DNA from: Rhodocyclaceae bacterium UBA1310
GTDB lineage: Bacteria; Pseudomonadota; Gammaproteobacteria; Burkholderiales; Rhodocyclaceae
Assembly (NCBI GenBank): GCA_002307175.1
Contig: DBTS01000140.1
Span: 33,266-97,265, forward strand
Length of the DNA: 64,000 bases
Direction: 5' to 3'
Part shown: one piece after another, positions 35,452 to 45,146 of the stretch
How the letters are laid out: each line of letters starts with the position of its first letter
Numbering within the stretch: position 1 is the first letter of the stretch
The notes under the pieces: model-generated
Told to the model about the DNA's origin: nothing
Databases searched by the model: none
Seen by the model: only the letters and a program-made list of their open reading frames with translations
Made by a program: the position numbers and the translations under genes

Positions 35452-36867
35452 CTAATTTCCCGGAACCTTCATGCCTACGAAGCTCAGGGTATCACCACGG
35501 CGCACCTGCAAGGTCACGGCGGTTCCCTGCGCGAGATGTCCGACAAGCTGATTGAAGTGTGCGGCAGAACGGATTTCGGTTGTTGCCCCCTGTTCCACCA
35601 AAGCCGTCACAACATCCCCCTGGCGCAGCTCCGCACGCGCAGCGGCACCTGCCACCTCGCGAATTGCCGCCCCATGATCAAGGGCCAGAGTACGCTTCTG
35701 TTCGCGCGCAAGATCCTGCGTGACCAAACCTAGACGATTCGCACCGCGCGGAATGCGTTCCTGGGTAGGCTGCCCGGACTTCTGTTCATCCGGGAATTGC
35801 GCCACCAACAGCGTTGCCAGCAGCGTCTTGCCGGCACGCCAGTATTGCACCACAACCTGACGCCCCGGCACAGAGGCGCCAACAATCCGCGGCAGATCGG
35901 CGGAATCGGTCACAGCCTTGCCATCAAAGCGCTGGATGACATCTCCAGTACGCAAACCACCCGAGGCGGCAGGGCTACCCGGCTCAACCTGGCTCACCAG
36001 CGCACCGGCGGCCTGGGGTAGGCTGAAGCTCTCGGCCATGTCCTGCGTAATATCCTGCACCAGCACCCCGATCCTGCCACGGCGAACGTAGCCGATGCGG
36101 CGCAATTGATCCTGCACGTCCATAGCGACATCAATCGGAATCGCGAACGACAGGCCCATGAAGCCACCTGTCTGGCTGTATATCTGGGAATTGATGCCGA
36201 CAACCTCGCCATTCATGTTGAACAGCGGCCCACCGGAATTCCCCGGATTGATCGCTACATCAGTCTGAATGAAAGGCACAATGCTTTCGTCCGGCAGGGA
36301 ACGCCCCTTGGCACTAACGATGCCAGCCGTCACCGAACTCTCAAAACCGAACGGAGACCCGATGGCCAGCACCCAGTCGCCCACGCGCAATTTCGCCGGG
36401 TCTCCCAGATGCGCCTGGGGCAGTCCCTTGGCATCCACCTTGAGCACTGCGATATCGGTACGCCGGTCGGTTCCCACCAGGCGCGCCAGATATTCATGCT
36501 TGTCGACAAGACGCACAAGAATCTCGCTAGCCCCCTCCACCACATGCGCGTTGGTGAGAATATAGCCATCGCTGCCAACAACAAAACCGGAACCAACTGC
36601 CCGGTCATCATCGTCATCATCGTCCTGACCATCCGGCACCTTTGGGGCTGACCGCCGCAACCAGTCGGGGACAGATCCGTTGCGTTCGCCACGCAGGGCA
36701 GGCGTTTTGCGCTTAGCGATACGCGGACGCGTGGCACTGATATTGACCACGACAGGCGCCTGCTTTTCCACCAGCGGGGCAAACTCAGGCAAATCCCTGG
36801 CCTGCCCGGATGGTGCTACCAGGGCCAGCACAAGCAGACAAAGTGCCCAGCCTGGCGTGTGCCTCAT
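35452..36867 (-). CDS. mucD: Periplasmic Do/DegP-family serine protease (MucD type)
   Basis: A 471-residue periplasmic protease/chaperone. The signal peptide is MRHTPGWALCLLVLALVAPS..., then a trypsin-like domain with His (ILTNAHVVEGA), Asp (RRTDIAVLKV) and Ser (NPGNSGGPLF), then two PDZ domains (~residues 275-465). The ATG at 36867 overlaps the rseC stop as ATGA. Position in the rpoE operon supports the MucD name, where it degrades misfolded envelope proteins. Confidence 0.93.
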   Translation of the reverse strand: MRHTPGWALCLLVLALVAPSGQARDLPEFAPLVEKQAPVVVNISATRPRIAKRKTPALRGERNGSVPDWLRRSAPKVPDGQDDDDDDDRAVGSGFVVGSDGYILTNAHVVEGASEILVRLVDKHEYLARLVGTDRRTDIAVLKVDAKGLPQAHLGDPAKLRVGDWVLAIGSPFGFESSVTAGIVSAKGRSLPDESIVPFIQTDVAINPGNSGGPLFNMNGEVVGINSQIYSQTGGFMGLSFAIPIDVAMDVQDQLRRIGYVRRGRIGVLVQDITQDMAESFSLPQAAGALVSQVEPGSPAASGGLRTGDVIQRFDGKAVTDSADLPRIVGASVPGRQVVVQYWRAGKTLLATLLVAQFPDEQKSGQPTQERIPRGANRLGLVTQDLAREQKRTLALDHGAAIREVAGAAARAELRQGDVVTALVEQGATTEIRSAAHFNQLVGHLAQGTAVTLQVRRGDTLSFVGMKVPGN

Positions 36868-37280
36868 GCGCCAAGAGTGCCCGTGATTCGCGCCCGGGCG
36901 TGATCGACAAAACTCATGCGCCGCGTCAGTCGCAAGCCAAGCAGTGCCAACACAAGGCAAACACCTGCACCTGTTGCCACCGCCGCATCATTGGGCGAAA
37001 CCAGGCGTCCCAGACCCGCTCCAAGGAGCAACGCCAGCAAGGGGATACCGTACATCAGCAGCGCAGCCGTGAGCGCAGCCCCCTCCGGCACCTCGATGCG
37101 TACACGCTGCCCCAGATGAGCACCAAAGGTGTTGTCCACGACAAATTCCTGACACTTGGAATCGTGTCCCTGCCCGCCGCAGCCACCCACTTCATGACAA
37201 CGACCACACCCCTGCTCGCGCATCACCTTGACGTGGGCATGAGCGCCTTCAAGACGCACTACGGTTCCTTCTGCCTGCAT
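36864..37280 (-). CDS. rseC: RseC/MucC-family membrane protein
   Basis: A 138-residue inner-membrane protein with a cysteine-rich N-terminal part (EQGCGRCHEVGGCGG) and two hydrophobic segments (~residues 69-88 and 98-117). Family members modulate sigma-E signalling and SoxR reduction. It sits between rseB and mucD, as in other rpoE operons. Confidence 0.9.
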   Translation of the reverse strand: MQAEGTVVRLEGAHAHVKVMREQGCGRCHEVGGCGGQGHDSKCQEFVVDNTFGAHLGQRVRIEVPEGAALTAALLMYGIPLLALLLGAGLGRLVSPNDAAVATGAGVCLVLALLGLRLTRRMSFVDHARARITGTLGA

Positions 37281-37315
37281 GTCTGCTCTCCTGCCTCAAA
37301 CCCCGGCAAACGGGA

Positions 37316-38266
37316 TCAATGCGTTACGCGTCGTTCCACACCGTCGGCAAAACGCCGCAGGGTGATAGCCGGCACCTCTCCCATCACGGTAATAACACGA
37401 TCCCCAAGGGTGCGCCGATACACCCCGGTTGAACCTGCATTGATGAGAGTTGCCTGGGGTACGCTGGCGAGTGCTTCGATAAAAACGGAAACGTTTGCCA
37501 GACCATCCGAAAACACCGCGTGAATCGCACTGGGATCACTGCGCCGCACTACGCGGCGAACCAGCGATATATTGCGAAAGCCCGGTGGCAGCTTATGAAA
37601 AACCCATTCAATATCGTCGGGTTTGATTTCCTGACCGCGCGCACTAATCACCCGCCAGTCGGCCGTCTTGGTGACGCGCGGGCGCAGCAGATCGTGATCG
37701 ACACTGCCAGTTTGCAACTCGGTAAACCGGAACTGTTCCAGCGACTCGGAATGTTCGGTCAGCATACGGGCCTTGAGCAACAGGCCAGATGCGGTATCGA
37801 TCCACAGCTGATGGGCGTAACGCATGTCATCACGCGGCTCCAGCACAATCTGTTGCGTATCGCGCCCGGCGACCCTGCCCACCTCACCCAGGCGGATACT
37901 GTATACCTCGGCCAACGCGGCTGGCTTCGACATCAGACGCCCAGGCTGCTGTCCCATGATCGCCTTGTCAGTCACAATGATGCGATCCTGCAGCAGATAA
38001 CACTGCACATCTTCATTGTTGCGCACCACCTCGCGCAAAGGCCCGTCCAGCGTTTCCAGCCGCTCATGCTCGCCCGAGGCATCCACCACGTGATAGATGC
38101 GTGAGGTTTCTGAATGGCCCTGACTCTGATAAACCACAACCCCTGTGTAATTCAGCGAACGGGCTGCCTGATTCATGCGCAGCAACCACGTATAAGCATC
38201 ATCGGCCAGTGCCACCGACGAAACGAGGCACAGGGGCAACAAGATCAATCCCCGCAAGTTTTTCAT
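37316..38266 (-). CDS. rseB: Sigma-E regulatory protein RseB/MucB
   Basis: A 316-residue periplasmic protein that protects the anti-sigma factor from cleavage until it binds mislocalised lipopolysaccharide. The signal peptide is MKNLRGLILLPLCLVSSVALA; the lipoprotein-carrier-like domain (NYTGVVVYQSQGHSETSRIYH) and the C-terminal MucB/RseB domain follow. ATG 38266 shares a base with the rseA stop (TGATG). Confidence 0.94.
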   Translation of the reverse strand: MKNLRGLILLPLCLVSSVALADDAYTWLLRMNQAARSLNYTGVVVYQSQGHSETSRIYHVVDASGEHERLETLDGPLREVVRNNEDVQCYLLQDRIIVTDKAIMGQQPGRLMSKPAALAEVYSIRLGEVGRVAGRDTQQIVLEPRDDMRYAHQLWIDTASGLLLKARMLTEHSESLEQFRFTELQTGSVDHDLLRPRVTKTADWRVISARGQEIKPDDIEWVFHKLPPGFRNISLVRRVVRRSDPSAIHAVFSDGLANVSVFIEALASVPQATLINAGSTGVYRRTLGDRVITVMGEVPAITLRRFADGVERRVTH

Positions 38267-38817
38267 CAACGCCCATCCGTCTGATCGACACTGACCGTGC
38301 GGATATACTGCGCCACACCGGCCATCGGAGCACCCATGGCAGATGCCTGATGCGCCATCAGATAACCGCGTTCGTCAGCCAACACTTCCGCAGAAGCGTC
38401 TGCGGTAGCAGCGTCTGGTGCGGAGGCAGAAGCCAGCACCGGGGCAGCCGCCACCGGCAACTGGGCCACCGCCTGCGTCTGTTGTTGTGACACCGGACCG
38501 GACCACACTGACAAGCCCATCCATACCGCAAAGGTCACACCGGCAACTGCTGCTGCCATCGGCATCCAGCGTGGTGTCTCACGAACTTTCGGACGTGCCA
38601 CAGGCGCCAGAACCGTAGGCTCATCAACCAGCGCAGCCATTACCCGGGCGCGCACATCGCCACCTTCGGCCTCACCGCGCAGACAATCGCCAATCAACCA
38701 ATACATACCGCAGGTCTCGCGCTGTCGCGAATCCTGATCCAGTGCCTGCACACAACGCGCAGCGGCATCTTCATCAAGTTCGCCATCCAGCCACGCTGAC
38801 AGTTGTTCGTTTGTCAT
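38266..38817 (-). CDS. rseA: Anti-sigma-E factor RseA
   Basis: A 183-residue single-pass protein. The cytoplasmic N-terminal domain (EQLSAWLDGELDEDAAARCV) holds the sigma factor; a membrane helix lies around residues 86-104 (MAAAVAGVTFAVWMGLSVW); the periplasmic part is Ala-rich and ends in a basic/aromatic segment. GGTGG and the rpoE stop overlap its start region, giving translational coupling. Confidence 0.93.
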   Translation of the reverse strand: MTNEQLSAWLDGELDEDAAARCVQALDQDSRQRETCGMYWLIGDCLRGEAEGGDVRARVMAALVDEPTVLAPVARPKVRETPRWMPMAAAVAGVTFAVWMGLSVWSGPVSQQQTQAVAQLPVAAAPVLASASAPDAATADASAEVLADERGYLMAHQASAMGAPMAGVAQYIRTVSVDQTDGR

Positions 38818-38819
38818 GC

Positions 38820-39419
38820 TTACCACCTTTTGTCCGGCGCAATATCCAACAACGGCCTCAGGCGCTCGGCAATCGCCTCGCGCGCCCTGAAAATGCGAGA
38901 CCGGACGGTTCCGATAGGACAGCCCATGGCCTCTGCAATCTCGTCATAACTCAAACCTTCAATCTCCCGTAGCACGATGGCTGTCCGCAACTCTTCAGGC
39001 AGAGCTTCCATCGCCGCGTTCACCGTCTCGCCGATCTGGCGCGTGTGCATCAGCCGCTCTGGCGTATCCTGATCACGCAACAGCTCACCCGAGTCGTACT
39101 GCTCGGCATCTTCAGCCTCGATCTCTGTTGTCGTCGGCGCCCGTCGCCCCTTAGACACCAGGTAATTCTTCGCGGTATTGATCCCGATCCGATATAGCCA
39201 GGTATAGAAGGCACTCTCGCCACGGAAACTCGGCAAAGCTCGATAAGCCTTGATGAAAGCTTCCTGCGCCACGTCTTCGACCTCAGCCGGATCACGGATC
39301 ATCCGCGCGAGCAGCCGATTGAGCTTGCGCTGATACTTCGACACAAGCAGGCCAAAGGCCTGCTTGTCGCCGCGCTGCACACGCTCAACAAGCTGCTGGT
39401 CAATCTCTCTGTCACTCAT
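38820..39419 (-). CDS. rpoE: RNA polymerase sigma factor RpoE (sigma-E)
   Basis: A 199-residue ECF sigma factor. Region 2 includes LARMIRDPAEVEDVAQEAFIKAYRAL and YTWLYRIGINTAKNYL; region 4 includes ELRTAIVLREIEGLSYDEIAEAMGCPIGTVRSRIFRAR. It heads the rpoE-rseA-rseB-rseC-mucD operon and has a sigma-E-type promoter 75-101 bases upstream. Confidence 0.97.
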   Translation of the reverse strand: MSDREIDQQLVERVQRGDKQAFGLLVSKYQRKLNRLLARMIRDPAEVEDVAQEAFIKAYRALPSFRGESAFYTWLYRIGINTAKNYLVSKGRRAPTTTEIEAEDAEQYDSGELLRDQDTPERLMHTRQIGETVNAAMEALPEELRTAIVLREIEGLSYDEIAEAMGCPIGTVRSRIFRAREAIAERLRPLLDIAPDKRW

Positions 39420-39493
39420 CGGCTTCGGTAATATTCATCTAATAAAGGCCGGAACCGCGGAGTATAGCCGAAGCCGCAGCAACCTTCGTAGGC

Positions 39494-39520
39494 TCTGACT
39501 GTGGATTTTCGTACAAGTTC
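39494..39520 (-). promoter_or_regulatory. Sigma-E-type autoregulatory promoter of rpoE
   Basis: On the minus strand GAACTT (39520-39515) and TCAGA (39498-39494) are separated by 16 bases, matching the sigma-E consensus (GAACTT-N16-TCTGA) at all but one position. Transcription would begin near 39487, about 70 bases before rpoE. Confidence 0.75.
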
Positions 39521-39663
39521 ATGACTGGCAAAATTCTTCCCATGGGGGCCTAAAACTTGTAGCTCCAAGTCAATTATTGCACGCTGGATACTTGGCCCCG
39601 AGCCGCCAGACGATTAGGATTGCAGTCTGACCCTGCGGCAAAGCCGCGTTCGGAGCAACTCTC

Positions 39664-41274
39664 TTGAAGTCTTTCGATCTCTTGATTCTGGGTGCCGGCC
39701 TGGCTGGTCAATCGCTGGCCCTGCGCCTCGCCGACACGCATCGCATTGCACTGGTCACCAAAAGACACCTGGAGGACGGTGCAAGTTCCCAGGCCCAGGG
39801 GGGAATTGCAGCCGTTATTGATCCCGCTGACACCACAGCCTCGCATTACGAAGACACCCAGATCGCCGGCGCCCATCTGTGCGACCCCAAAGCCACCCGG
39901 CTGGTCGTCGAGCGTGGCGCCTCCGCCATCCAGTGGCTGCGCGACCAGGGTGTGCCTTTCACCCCCGATAGCGACGTCAGCTGGGGCATGCATCTGACGC
40001 GCGAAGGCGGCCACAGCCACCGGCGCATCGTTCATGTCGCAGACTCCACCGGACACGCGGTGCAGGAAACCCTGATCGAGCGGGTCAAGAAACACCCGAA
40101 CATCCATATTCTGGAAGAACACGTTGCCGTCGATCTGATCGTTGGCCACAAGCTGGGCAAACCCGAGGCCGGCTGCCTGGGGGCCTACCTGCTGGATATC
40201 GCCACCGGCAAGGTGGAAGCCTATGCAGCGGGTAGCACAGTGCTCGCCTGTGGCGGGGCCGGCAAGGTTTATCTCTACACAACCAATCCGGACACCTCAA
40301 CCGGGGATGGCATCGCCATGGCCTGGCGTGCCGGATGCCGGATCAGCAACATGGAGTTCATCCAGTTTCATCCGACCTGTCTGTACCACCCGCAAGCCAA
40401 GTCCTTCCTCATCTCTGAGGCAGTGCGTGGCGAAGGTGGTTTGTTGCGCCTGCCAGATGGCACCCGTTTCATGCCCAAGCATGACCCGCGTGCCGAACTC
40501 GCGCCGCGCGACGTTGTAGCCCGGGCTATCGACTTCGAGATGAAAAAACGTGGCCTAGACAGCGTGTTCCTCGACATCTCGCACAAGAGCCTGGATTTCC
40601 TCCACGAACACTTTCCGATGATCACTGCGCGCTGCCTGGAACTGGGTATCGATATCTCGCGCCAGCCCATTCCGGTGGTTCCGGCGGCGCACTACACCTG
40701 TGGCGGCGTGCAGATCGACACGCGCGCGCGCACCGATCTGCCGGGTCTGTACGCGATTGGAGAAACATCCTGTTCCGGCCTGCACGGAGCCAACCGGCTG
40801 GCCAGCAACTCGCTGCTTGAATGCGTGGTATTCAGCGAAGCCGCTGCGGCAGACATCCGTGCCAATCCGCGCAAGCCTGTGGCGGAACTGCCAGCCTGGG
40901 ATGAAAGCCGTGTCTCGGATGCCGATGAAGAGGTGGTGATCTCCCATAACTGGGAGGAGTTGCGCCGCTTCATGTGGGACTATGTCGGCATCGTGCGCAC
41001 TACCAAACGCCTGGAGCGCGCCCAGCATCGCATCCGCCTGCTCAACCACGAGATCGACGAGTACTACAGCAACTTCCGCGTCAGCAATGACCTCATTGAG
41101 CTGCGCAACCTTGTCACCACAGCTGACCTGATCGTGCGCAGCGCACTACGCCGCAAGGAAAGCCGTGGCCTGCACTTTTCCAAGGACTACCCGCAGACGG
41201 CTGACAAGGCGGTACCGACCATTCTCGGCAACCCGCGCTGGCCGAGCGGACTCAAACGCTGGAACGCCAGTTAA
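39664..41274 (+). CDS. nadB: L-aspartate oxidase
   Basis: NadB (536 aa) oxidises aspartate to iminoaspartate, the first step of NAD synthesis. The FAD site LLILGAGLAGQS, the segment SSQAQGGIAAVIDP, HPTCLYHPQ and GETSCSGLHGANRLASNSLLE are typical. The start is TTG with GGAG eight bases upstream; no ATG is available. It is divergent from rpoE with a 244-base shared upstream region. Confidence 0.96.
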   Translation: MKSFDLLILGAGLAGQSLALRLADTHRIALVTKRHLEDGASSQAQGGIAAVIDPADTTASHYEDTQIAGAHLCDPKATRLVVERGASAIQWLRDQGVPFTPDSDVSWGMHLTREGGHSHRRIVHVADSTGHAVQETLIERVKKHPNIHILEEHVAVDLIVGHKLGKPEAGCLGAYLLDIATGKVEAYAAGSTVLACGGAGKVYLYTTNPDTSTGDGIAMAWRAGCRISNMEFIQFHPTCLYHPQAKSFLISEAVRGEGGLLRLPDGTRFMPKHDPRAELAPRDVVARAIDFEMKKRGLDSVFLDISHKSLDFLHEHFPMITARCLELGIDISRQPIPVVPAAHYTCGGVQIDTRARTDLPGLYAIGETSCSGLHGANRLASNSLLECVVFSEAAAADIRANPRKPVAELPAWDESRVSDADEEVVISHNWEELRRFMWDYVGIVRTTKRLERAQHRIRLLNHEIDEYYSNFRVSNDLIELRNLVTTADLIVRSALRRKESRGLHFSKDYPQTADKAVPTILGNPRWPSGLKRWNAS

Positions 41275-41287
41275 ACGTGTGGCTGGC

Positions 41288-41722
41288 TCAAACTTTTGTA
41301 TCAAGCCTGCGCCAGCGCAGGCTGATACGCAGTTTGCGCCAAACCTCCGCTGGCAAGCCATCGCGACACAGCGCGAAGCGCTCGATGGGGCCACCCGCCT
41401 CAGGTTGCCAGCACAGCACAATGAGCCAGCCGAGATCCCGTGTCTCGGTCAACAAATGAATCTCGGTCGGTGCCTGCGCCAATGAATACTGCAGTTGCGC
41501 ATGCCCTGCGGCATGCAGCAACAGCCGCCAGCCTCGCCGCCGGCGTATCACGTATAGCTGCCAAAACGCGGAGCCCGCAAGCAGCAGGCTCACCCCGACG
41601 GAGATTGGCACAGGCAGATGTGCCAGCCAGACAAAAACAAGGGGAAACAGGTGCGTTGCGAGCAGTGCTGCACGCAAGGCGGGAGAATAACGCAGAGGAA
41701 TGATCAGGGAAGGCAGCTGCAT
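41288..41722 (-). CDS. YgfX (CptA)-like membrane protein
   Basis: A 144-residue protein with two membrane helices in its first ~60 residues and a soluble C-terminal part (HAAGHAQLQYS; ETRDLGWLIVLCW). It resembles the YgfX family, described in E. coli as an inhibitor of cytoskeletal proteins. The usual partner sdhE is not adjacent. It is convergent with nadB and downstream of fabF. Confidence 0.7.
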   Translation of the reverse strand: MQLPSLIIPLRYSPALRAALLATHLFPLVFVWLAHLPVPISVGVSLLLAGSAFWQLYVIRRRRGWRLLLHAAGHAQLQYSLAQAPTEIHLLTETRDLGWLIVLCWQPEAGGPIERFALCRDGLPAEVWRKLRISLRWRRLDTKV

Positions 41723-41785
41723 GAGCCCCTCCCCATCACAAAATCACGAACGCACCGCCAGAGGACCTGGACGGTGCGGGGCACA

Positions 41786-43024
41786 TCAGATCTTGCGGAA
41801 GACCAGCGTGCTGTTGGTGCCGCCAAAACCGAAGGAATTCGAAATGGCAACATTGATAGGCATCGGACGCGCCACATTGGGAACATAGTCCAGACCACAG
41901 GCAGGATCAGGATCCACCAGATTGATCGTAGGCGGAGCCACCTGATCACGGAGCGCCAGCACCGAGAACACTGCCTCAATCCCTGCGGCAGCACCGAGCA
42001 GATGCCCCGTCATGGATTTCGTGGAACTCATTGCCAGCTTGTTCACGTGGGCGCCAAAACATGCCTTGGCAGCCATCGTTTCAGCGATATCACCGAGCGG
42101 CGTCGACGTGCCGTGAGCATTCACGTAGTTAACTTCATCAACCGCCACCTTGGCGTTGCGCAGCGCGTTGCGCATGCTGCGTGCAGCCCCTTCACCGCTC
42201 TCTGCCGGCGCAGTGATGTGGTGCGCATCCGCACTCATGCCATAACCAACGACTTCGGCGTAGATCTTGGCGCCACGAGCCTTGGCATGCTCATACTCTT
42301 CGAGCACGAGAACGCCGGAGCCTTCTCCCAGCACGAAACCATCCCGCCCGGCATCCCACGGACGGCTGGCCGCCAGCGGATCGTCGTTACGCGTAGACAG
42401 TGCCTTGGCTGAGCAGAACCCTCCGAGACCGAGCAGGCTGACAGTGGATTCGGTACCACCGGCAATCATGATATCGGCGTCGCCGTATTCAATCAGGCGC
42501 TGTGCTTCACCGATCGAGTGGTTACCTGTGGCACAGGCACTCACAATCGCGAAGTTCGGCCCCTTGAAACCATAATTGATCGACAACACGCCAGAGACCA
42601 TGTTGATGATCGAACCCGGCACAAAGAACGGCGAAATCTTTCGTGCGCCACCCGCCGTCACGGCATTCATGGTGTCTTCGATCAGTGGCAGGCCACCAAT
42701 CCCGGACCCGATGCACACACCGATACGTTCAGCGTTGGCGGGATTTGCTTCCAGCCCGGCATCCTTGATGGCATCCATCGCAGCAGCCAGGCCATAGTGT
42801 ACGAAGGTATCGAAGCGGCGCGCCTCTTTCGTAGAAAGGTAGGCGCCCACATCGAAGCCTTTTACCTCCCCAGCGATACGGGTCGGCAATGAACTGGCAT
42901 CAAACCGGGTAACCGGGCCGATGCCGGAGCGACCATTGACAATGTTATCCCAGGCAGTGGCAACGGAATTACCGACCGGGCTGATGATCCCCAGACCGGT
43001 TACAACGACTCTGCGAGCTGTCAA
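41786..43024 (-). CDS. fabF: 3-oxoacyl-[ACP] synthase II
   Basis: FabF (412 aa) extends acyl-ACP by condensation with malonyl-ACP. Catalytic Cys lies in IVSACATGNHSIG, His residues in VNAHGTSTPLGD and KSMTGHLLGAAAG. It follows acpP by 46 bases. Confidence 0.97.
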   Translation of the reverse strand: MTARRVVVTGLGIISPVGNSVATAWDNIVNGRSGIGPVTRFDASSLPTRIAGEVKGFDVGAYLSTKEARRFDTFVHYGLAAAMDAIKDAGLEANPANAERIGVCIGSGIGGLPLIEDTMNAVTAGGARKISPFFVPGSIINMVSGVLSINYGFKGPNFAIVSACATGNHSIGEAQRLIEYGDADIMIAGGTESTVSLLGLGGFCSAKALSTRNDDPLAASRPWDAGRDGFVLGEGSGVLVLEEYEHAKARGAKIYAEVVGYGMSADAHHITAPAESGEGAARSMRNALRNAKVAVDEVNYVNAHGTSTPLGDIAETMAAKACFGAHVNKLAMSSTKSMTGHLLGAAAGIEAVFSVLALRDQVAPPTINLVDPDPACGLDYVPNVARPMPINVAISNSFGFGGTNSTLVFRKI

Positions 43025-43070
43025 AGGTCTCTCTCCTAAAAATACAAAAAAACTGACGACAAAAAACCGA

Positions 43071-43313
43071 TTAGGCCTTCAGGTGGGCACTGACGTAGTC
43101 AATGGCCTGCTGCACTGTGGTGATCTTCTCGGCTTCTTCGTCGGGAATCTCACATTCGAATTCTTCTTCCAGAGCCATGACCAGCTCGACGGTGTCGAGG
43201 GAGTCAGCGCCCAGGTCGTCGACGAACGAGGACTCGTTCTTGATGTCGGCATCGTTCGCGCCCAATTGTTCGGCAACGATCTTGCGGACGCGTTGTTCGA
43301 TGTTGTTTTCCAT
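43071..43313 (-). CDS. acpP: Acyl carrier protein
   Basis: ACP (80 aa) carries growing acyl chains. Ser38 in LGADSLDTVELVMALEEEF takes the phosphopantetheine arm. It has a strong AAGGAG site. A 106-base gap to fabG suggests an extra promoter, as expected for this abundant protein. Confidence 0.98.
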   Translation of the reverse strand: MENNIEQRVRKIVAEQLGANDADIKNESSFVDDLGADSLDTVELVMALEEEFECEIPDEEAEKITTVQQAIDYVSAHLKA

Positions 43314-43358
43314 GAATCGCTCCTTGTGTACAAGCGGTAAAGGTCAAAAAACGGGGGC

Positions 43359-43367
43359 ATCTTAGCA
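43359..43367 (-). promoter_or_regulatory. Possible extended -10 promoter of acpP
   Basis: On the minus strand the sequence TGCTAAGAT forms an extended -10 element (TGn-TAAGAT) about 45 bases before the acpP start. A -35 element is poor, so this is a candidate only. Confidence 0.35.
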
Positions 43368-43419
43368 GAAAACGGCAATAACTTCAGCCATCTCCGCCGT
43401 TCGCCCGGGTATGGCTTAA

Positions 43420-44166
43420 TTATGCCATATACATTCCACCATTGACATGGAGCGTCGCTCCCGTCACATAGCTCGCCGCCGGGCTGGCCAGAAAGCCCAC
43501 CACAGCGGAAATTTCTTCGGGTCGCCCAAGGCGCCCCACCGCGATCTGCGACTGCAGCATGTCACGCTGCGCATCCGGCAGATCCCGGGTCATGTCAGTA
43601 TCAATAAAGCCCGGCGCGACACAGTTTACGGTCACTCCACGGCTGCCCAACTCGCGTGCCAGGGCACGGGTCATACCTTCCACGCCAGCCTTGGCTGCAG
43701 CATAGTTGGCCTGCCCCGGATTGCCAGAACTGGCCACCACCGACGTAATGTTGATGATGCGCCCGGCGCGGGCCTTCATCATGCCACGCATCACGAGGCG
43801 AGACATGCGGAAAACCGCCTTGAGGTTGGTATCCAGCACGGCATCCCATTCCTCATCCTTCATGCGCATGGCGATGTTGTCGCGCGTGATGCCGGCATTG
43901 TTGACGAGGATGCCAATACCACCGAAATCCTTTTCGATTCCCGCCGTAGCCGCTTCACAAGCCGCTGCATCCGTCACATTCAACGCCAGACCACGCCCCT
44001 TGATGCCGGCTTCCTGGAGGGCTGCCGAAATCGCTTCTGCGCCTTCGGCCGACGTAGCGGTACCAATCACCGTGGCGCCCAGCTGACCCAGTTCCAGCGC
44101 GATGGCGCGACCGATGCCGCGTGAAGCGCCTGTCACCAGTGCAATCTGCCCTTCGAGTGTCTTCAT
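43420..44166 (-). CDS. fabG: 3-oxoacyl-[ACP] reductase
   Basis: FabG (248 aa) is the NADPH-dependent reductase of chain elongation. The Rossmann motif GASRGIGRAIA, NNAGITRD and the catalytic YAAAKAG are present. The stop codon lies in a small hairpin (43410-43429). It follows fabD by 11 bases. Confidence 0.97.
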   Translation of the reverse strand: MKTLEGQIALVTGASRGIGRAIALELGQLGATVIGTATSAEGAEAISAALQEAGIKGRGLALNVTDAAACEAATAGIEKDFGGIGILVNNAGITRDNIAMRMKDEEWDAVLDTNLKAVFRMSRLVMRGMMKARAGRIINITSVVASSGNPGQANYAAAKAGVEGMTRALARELGSRGVTVNCVAPGFIDTDMTRDLPDAQRDMLQSQIAVGRLGRPEEISAVVGFLASPAASYVTGATLHVNGGMYMA

Positions 44167-44177
44167 CTATATTTGCC

Positions 44178-45122
44178 TCAGGCCTGTTGATAATCAGGGA
44201 GCACGCGCGCCAGTGCTTCAGCGTCGGTGATTGCCTCAACCGTCAGGTCGCCGGCGATGCGCTTGCACAGGCCGGCAAGCACCTTGCCCGGGCCAAATTC
44301 AAGCACAGCACCAATATTCTGCCCCACCATGGCGTCAACCGATTCGATCCAGCGCACAGGGCTGTAAGCCTGACGCACCAGCGCGTCACGAATGGCGGCA
44401 GGATCAGTCTCGCAACGCACGTCAACATTGTTGAGCACAGCAATCTGCGGTGCGGCAAACTTTGTTTCGGCAAGCTTGGCAGCCAGACGGTCGGCAGCCG
44501 GCTTCATCAGCGCACTGTGAAACGGAGCAGACACCGGCAGCGGCACACAGCGCTTGGCACCACGGGTCTTGCAACCTTCCATGGCACGCTCGACTGCCGC
44601 AGCATGCCCGGCAATCACGATCTGCACTGGCGAATTCAGGTTGGCGGCGCCCACCACTTCCCCCTGTGCCGCTTCGGCGCAGGCTTCGGCAACCAGTTCA
44701 GGCGACAGATTCAGAATTGCCGCCATGCCACCCTGCCCTGCGGGCACGGCTTCCTGCATGGCCTGGGCACGGAAACGCACCAGTTGCACGGCATCCGCGA
44801 ATTCAAGCACACCTGCGGCAACCAGTGCCGCATATTCACCCAGGCTGTGCCCCGCCACCAGGGCCGGGCGAGCACCACCTTGCGCCAGCCAGGCACGCCA
44901 CACGGCAATTCCGGTGGTAAGCATCACAGGCTGCGTATTCACGGTCTGCGCCAGGGCTTCCTGCGGACCTTCAGCTACGAGCTGCCAGAGATCCTGCCCC
45001 AGCGCGGCTGAGGCTTCGGCAAAGGTATCCCGCACGACGGCGACGTCGGCGTAAGAATTCATCATGCCCACGGACTGTGAACCCTGCCCGGGAAACACCA
45101 CTGCGAACTGTTTTGCTGTCAT
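44178..45122 (-). CDS. fabD: Malonyl-CoA:ACP transacylase
   Basis: FabD (314 aa) loads malonyl groups on ACP. FPGQGSQSVGMM at the N-terminus, the nucleophile in VAGHSLGEYAAL and the catalytic His in SAPFHSALM are present. It lies 24 bases after fabH. Confidence 0.97.
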   Translation of the reverse strand: MTAKQFAVVFPGQGSQSVGMMNSYADVAVVRDTFAEASAALGQDLWQLVAEGPQEALAQTVNTQPVMLTTGIAVWRAWLAQGGARPALVAGHSLGEYAALVAAGVLEFADAVQLVRFRAQAMQEAVPAGQGGMAAILNLSPELVAEACAEAAQGEVVGAANLNSPVQIVIAGHAAAVERAMEGCKTRGAKRCVPLPVSAPFHSALMKPAADRLAAKLAETKFAAPQIAVLNNVDVRCETDPAAIRDALVRQAYSPVRWIESVDAMVGQNIGAVLEFGPGKVLAGLCKRIAGDLTVEAITDAEALARVLPDYQQA

Positions 45123-45146
45123 TGCAGACCCCAGTATCTTTTAATC

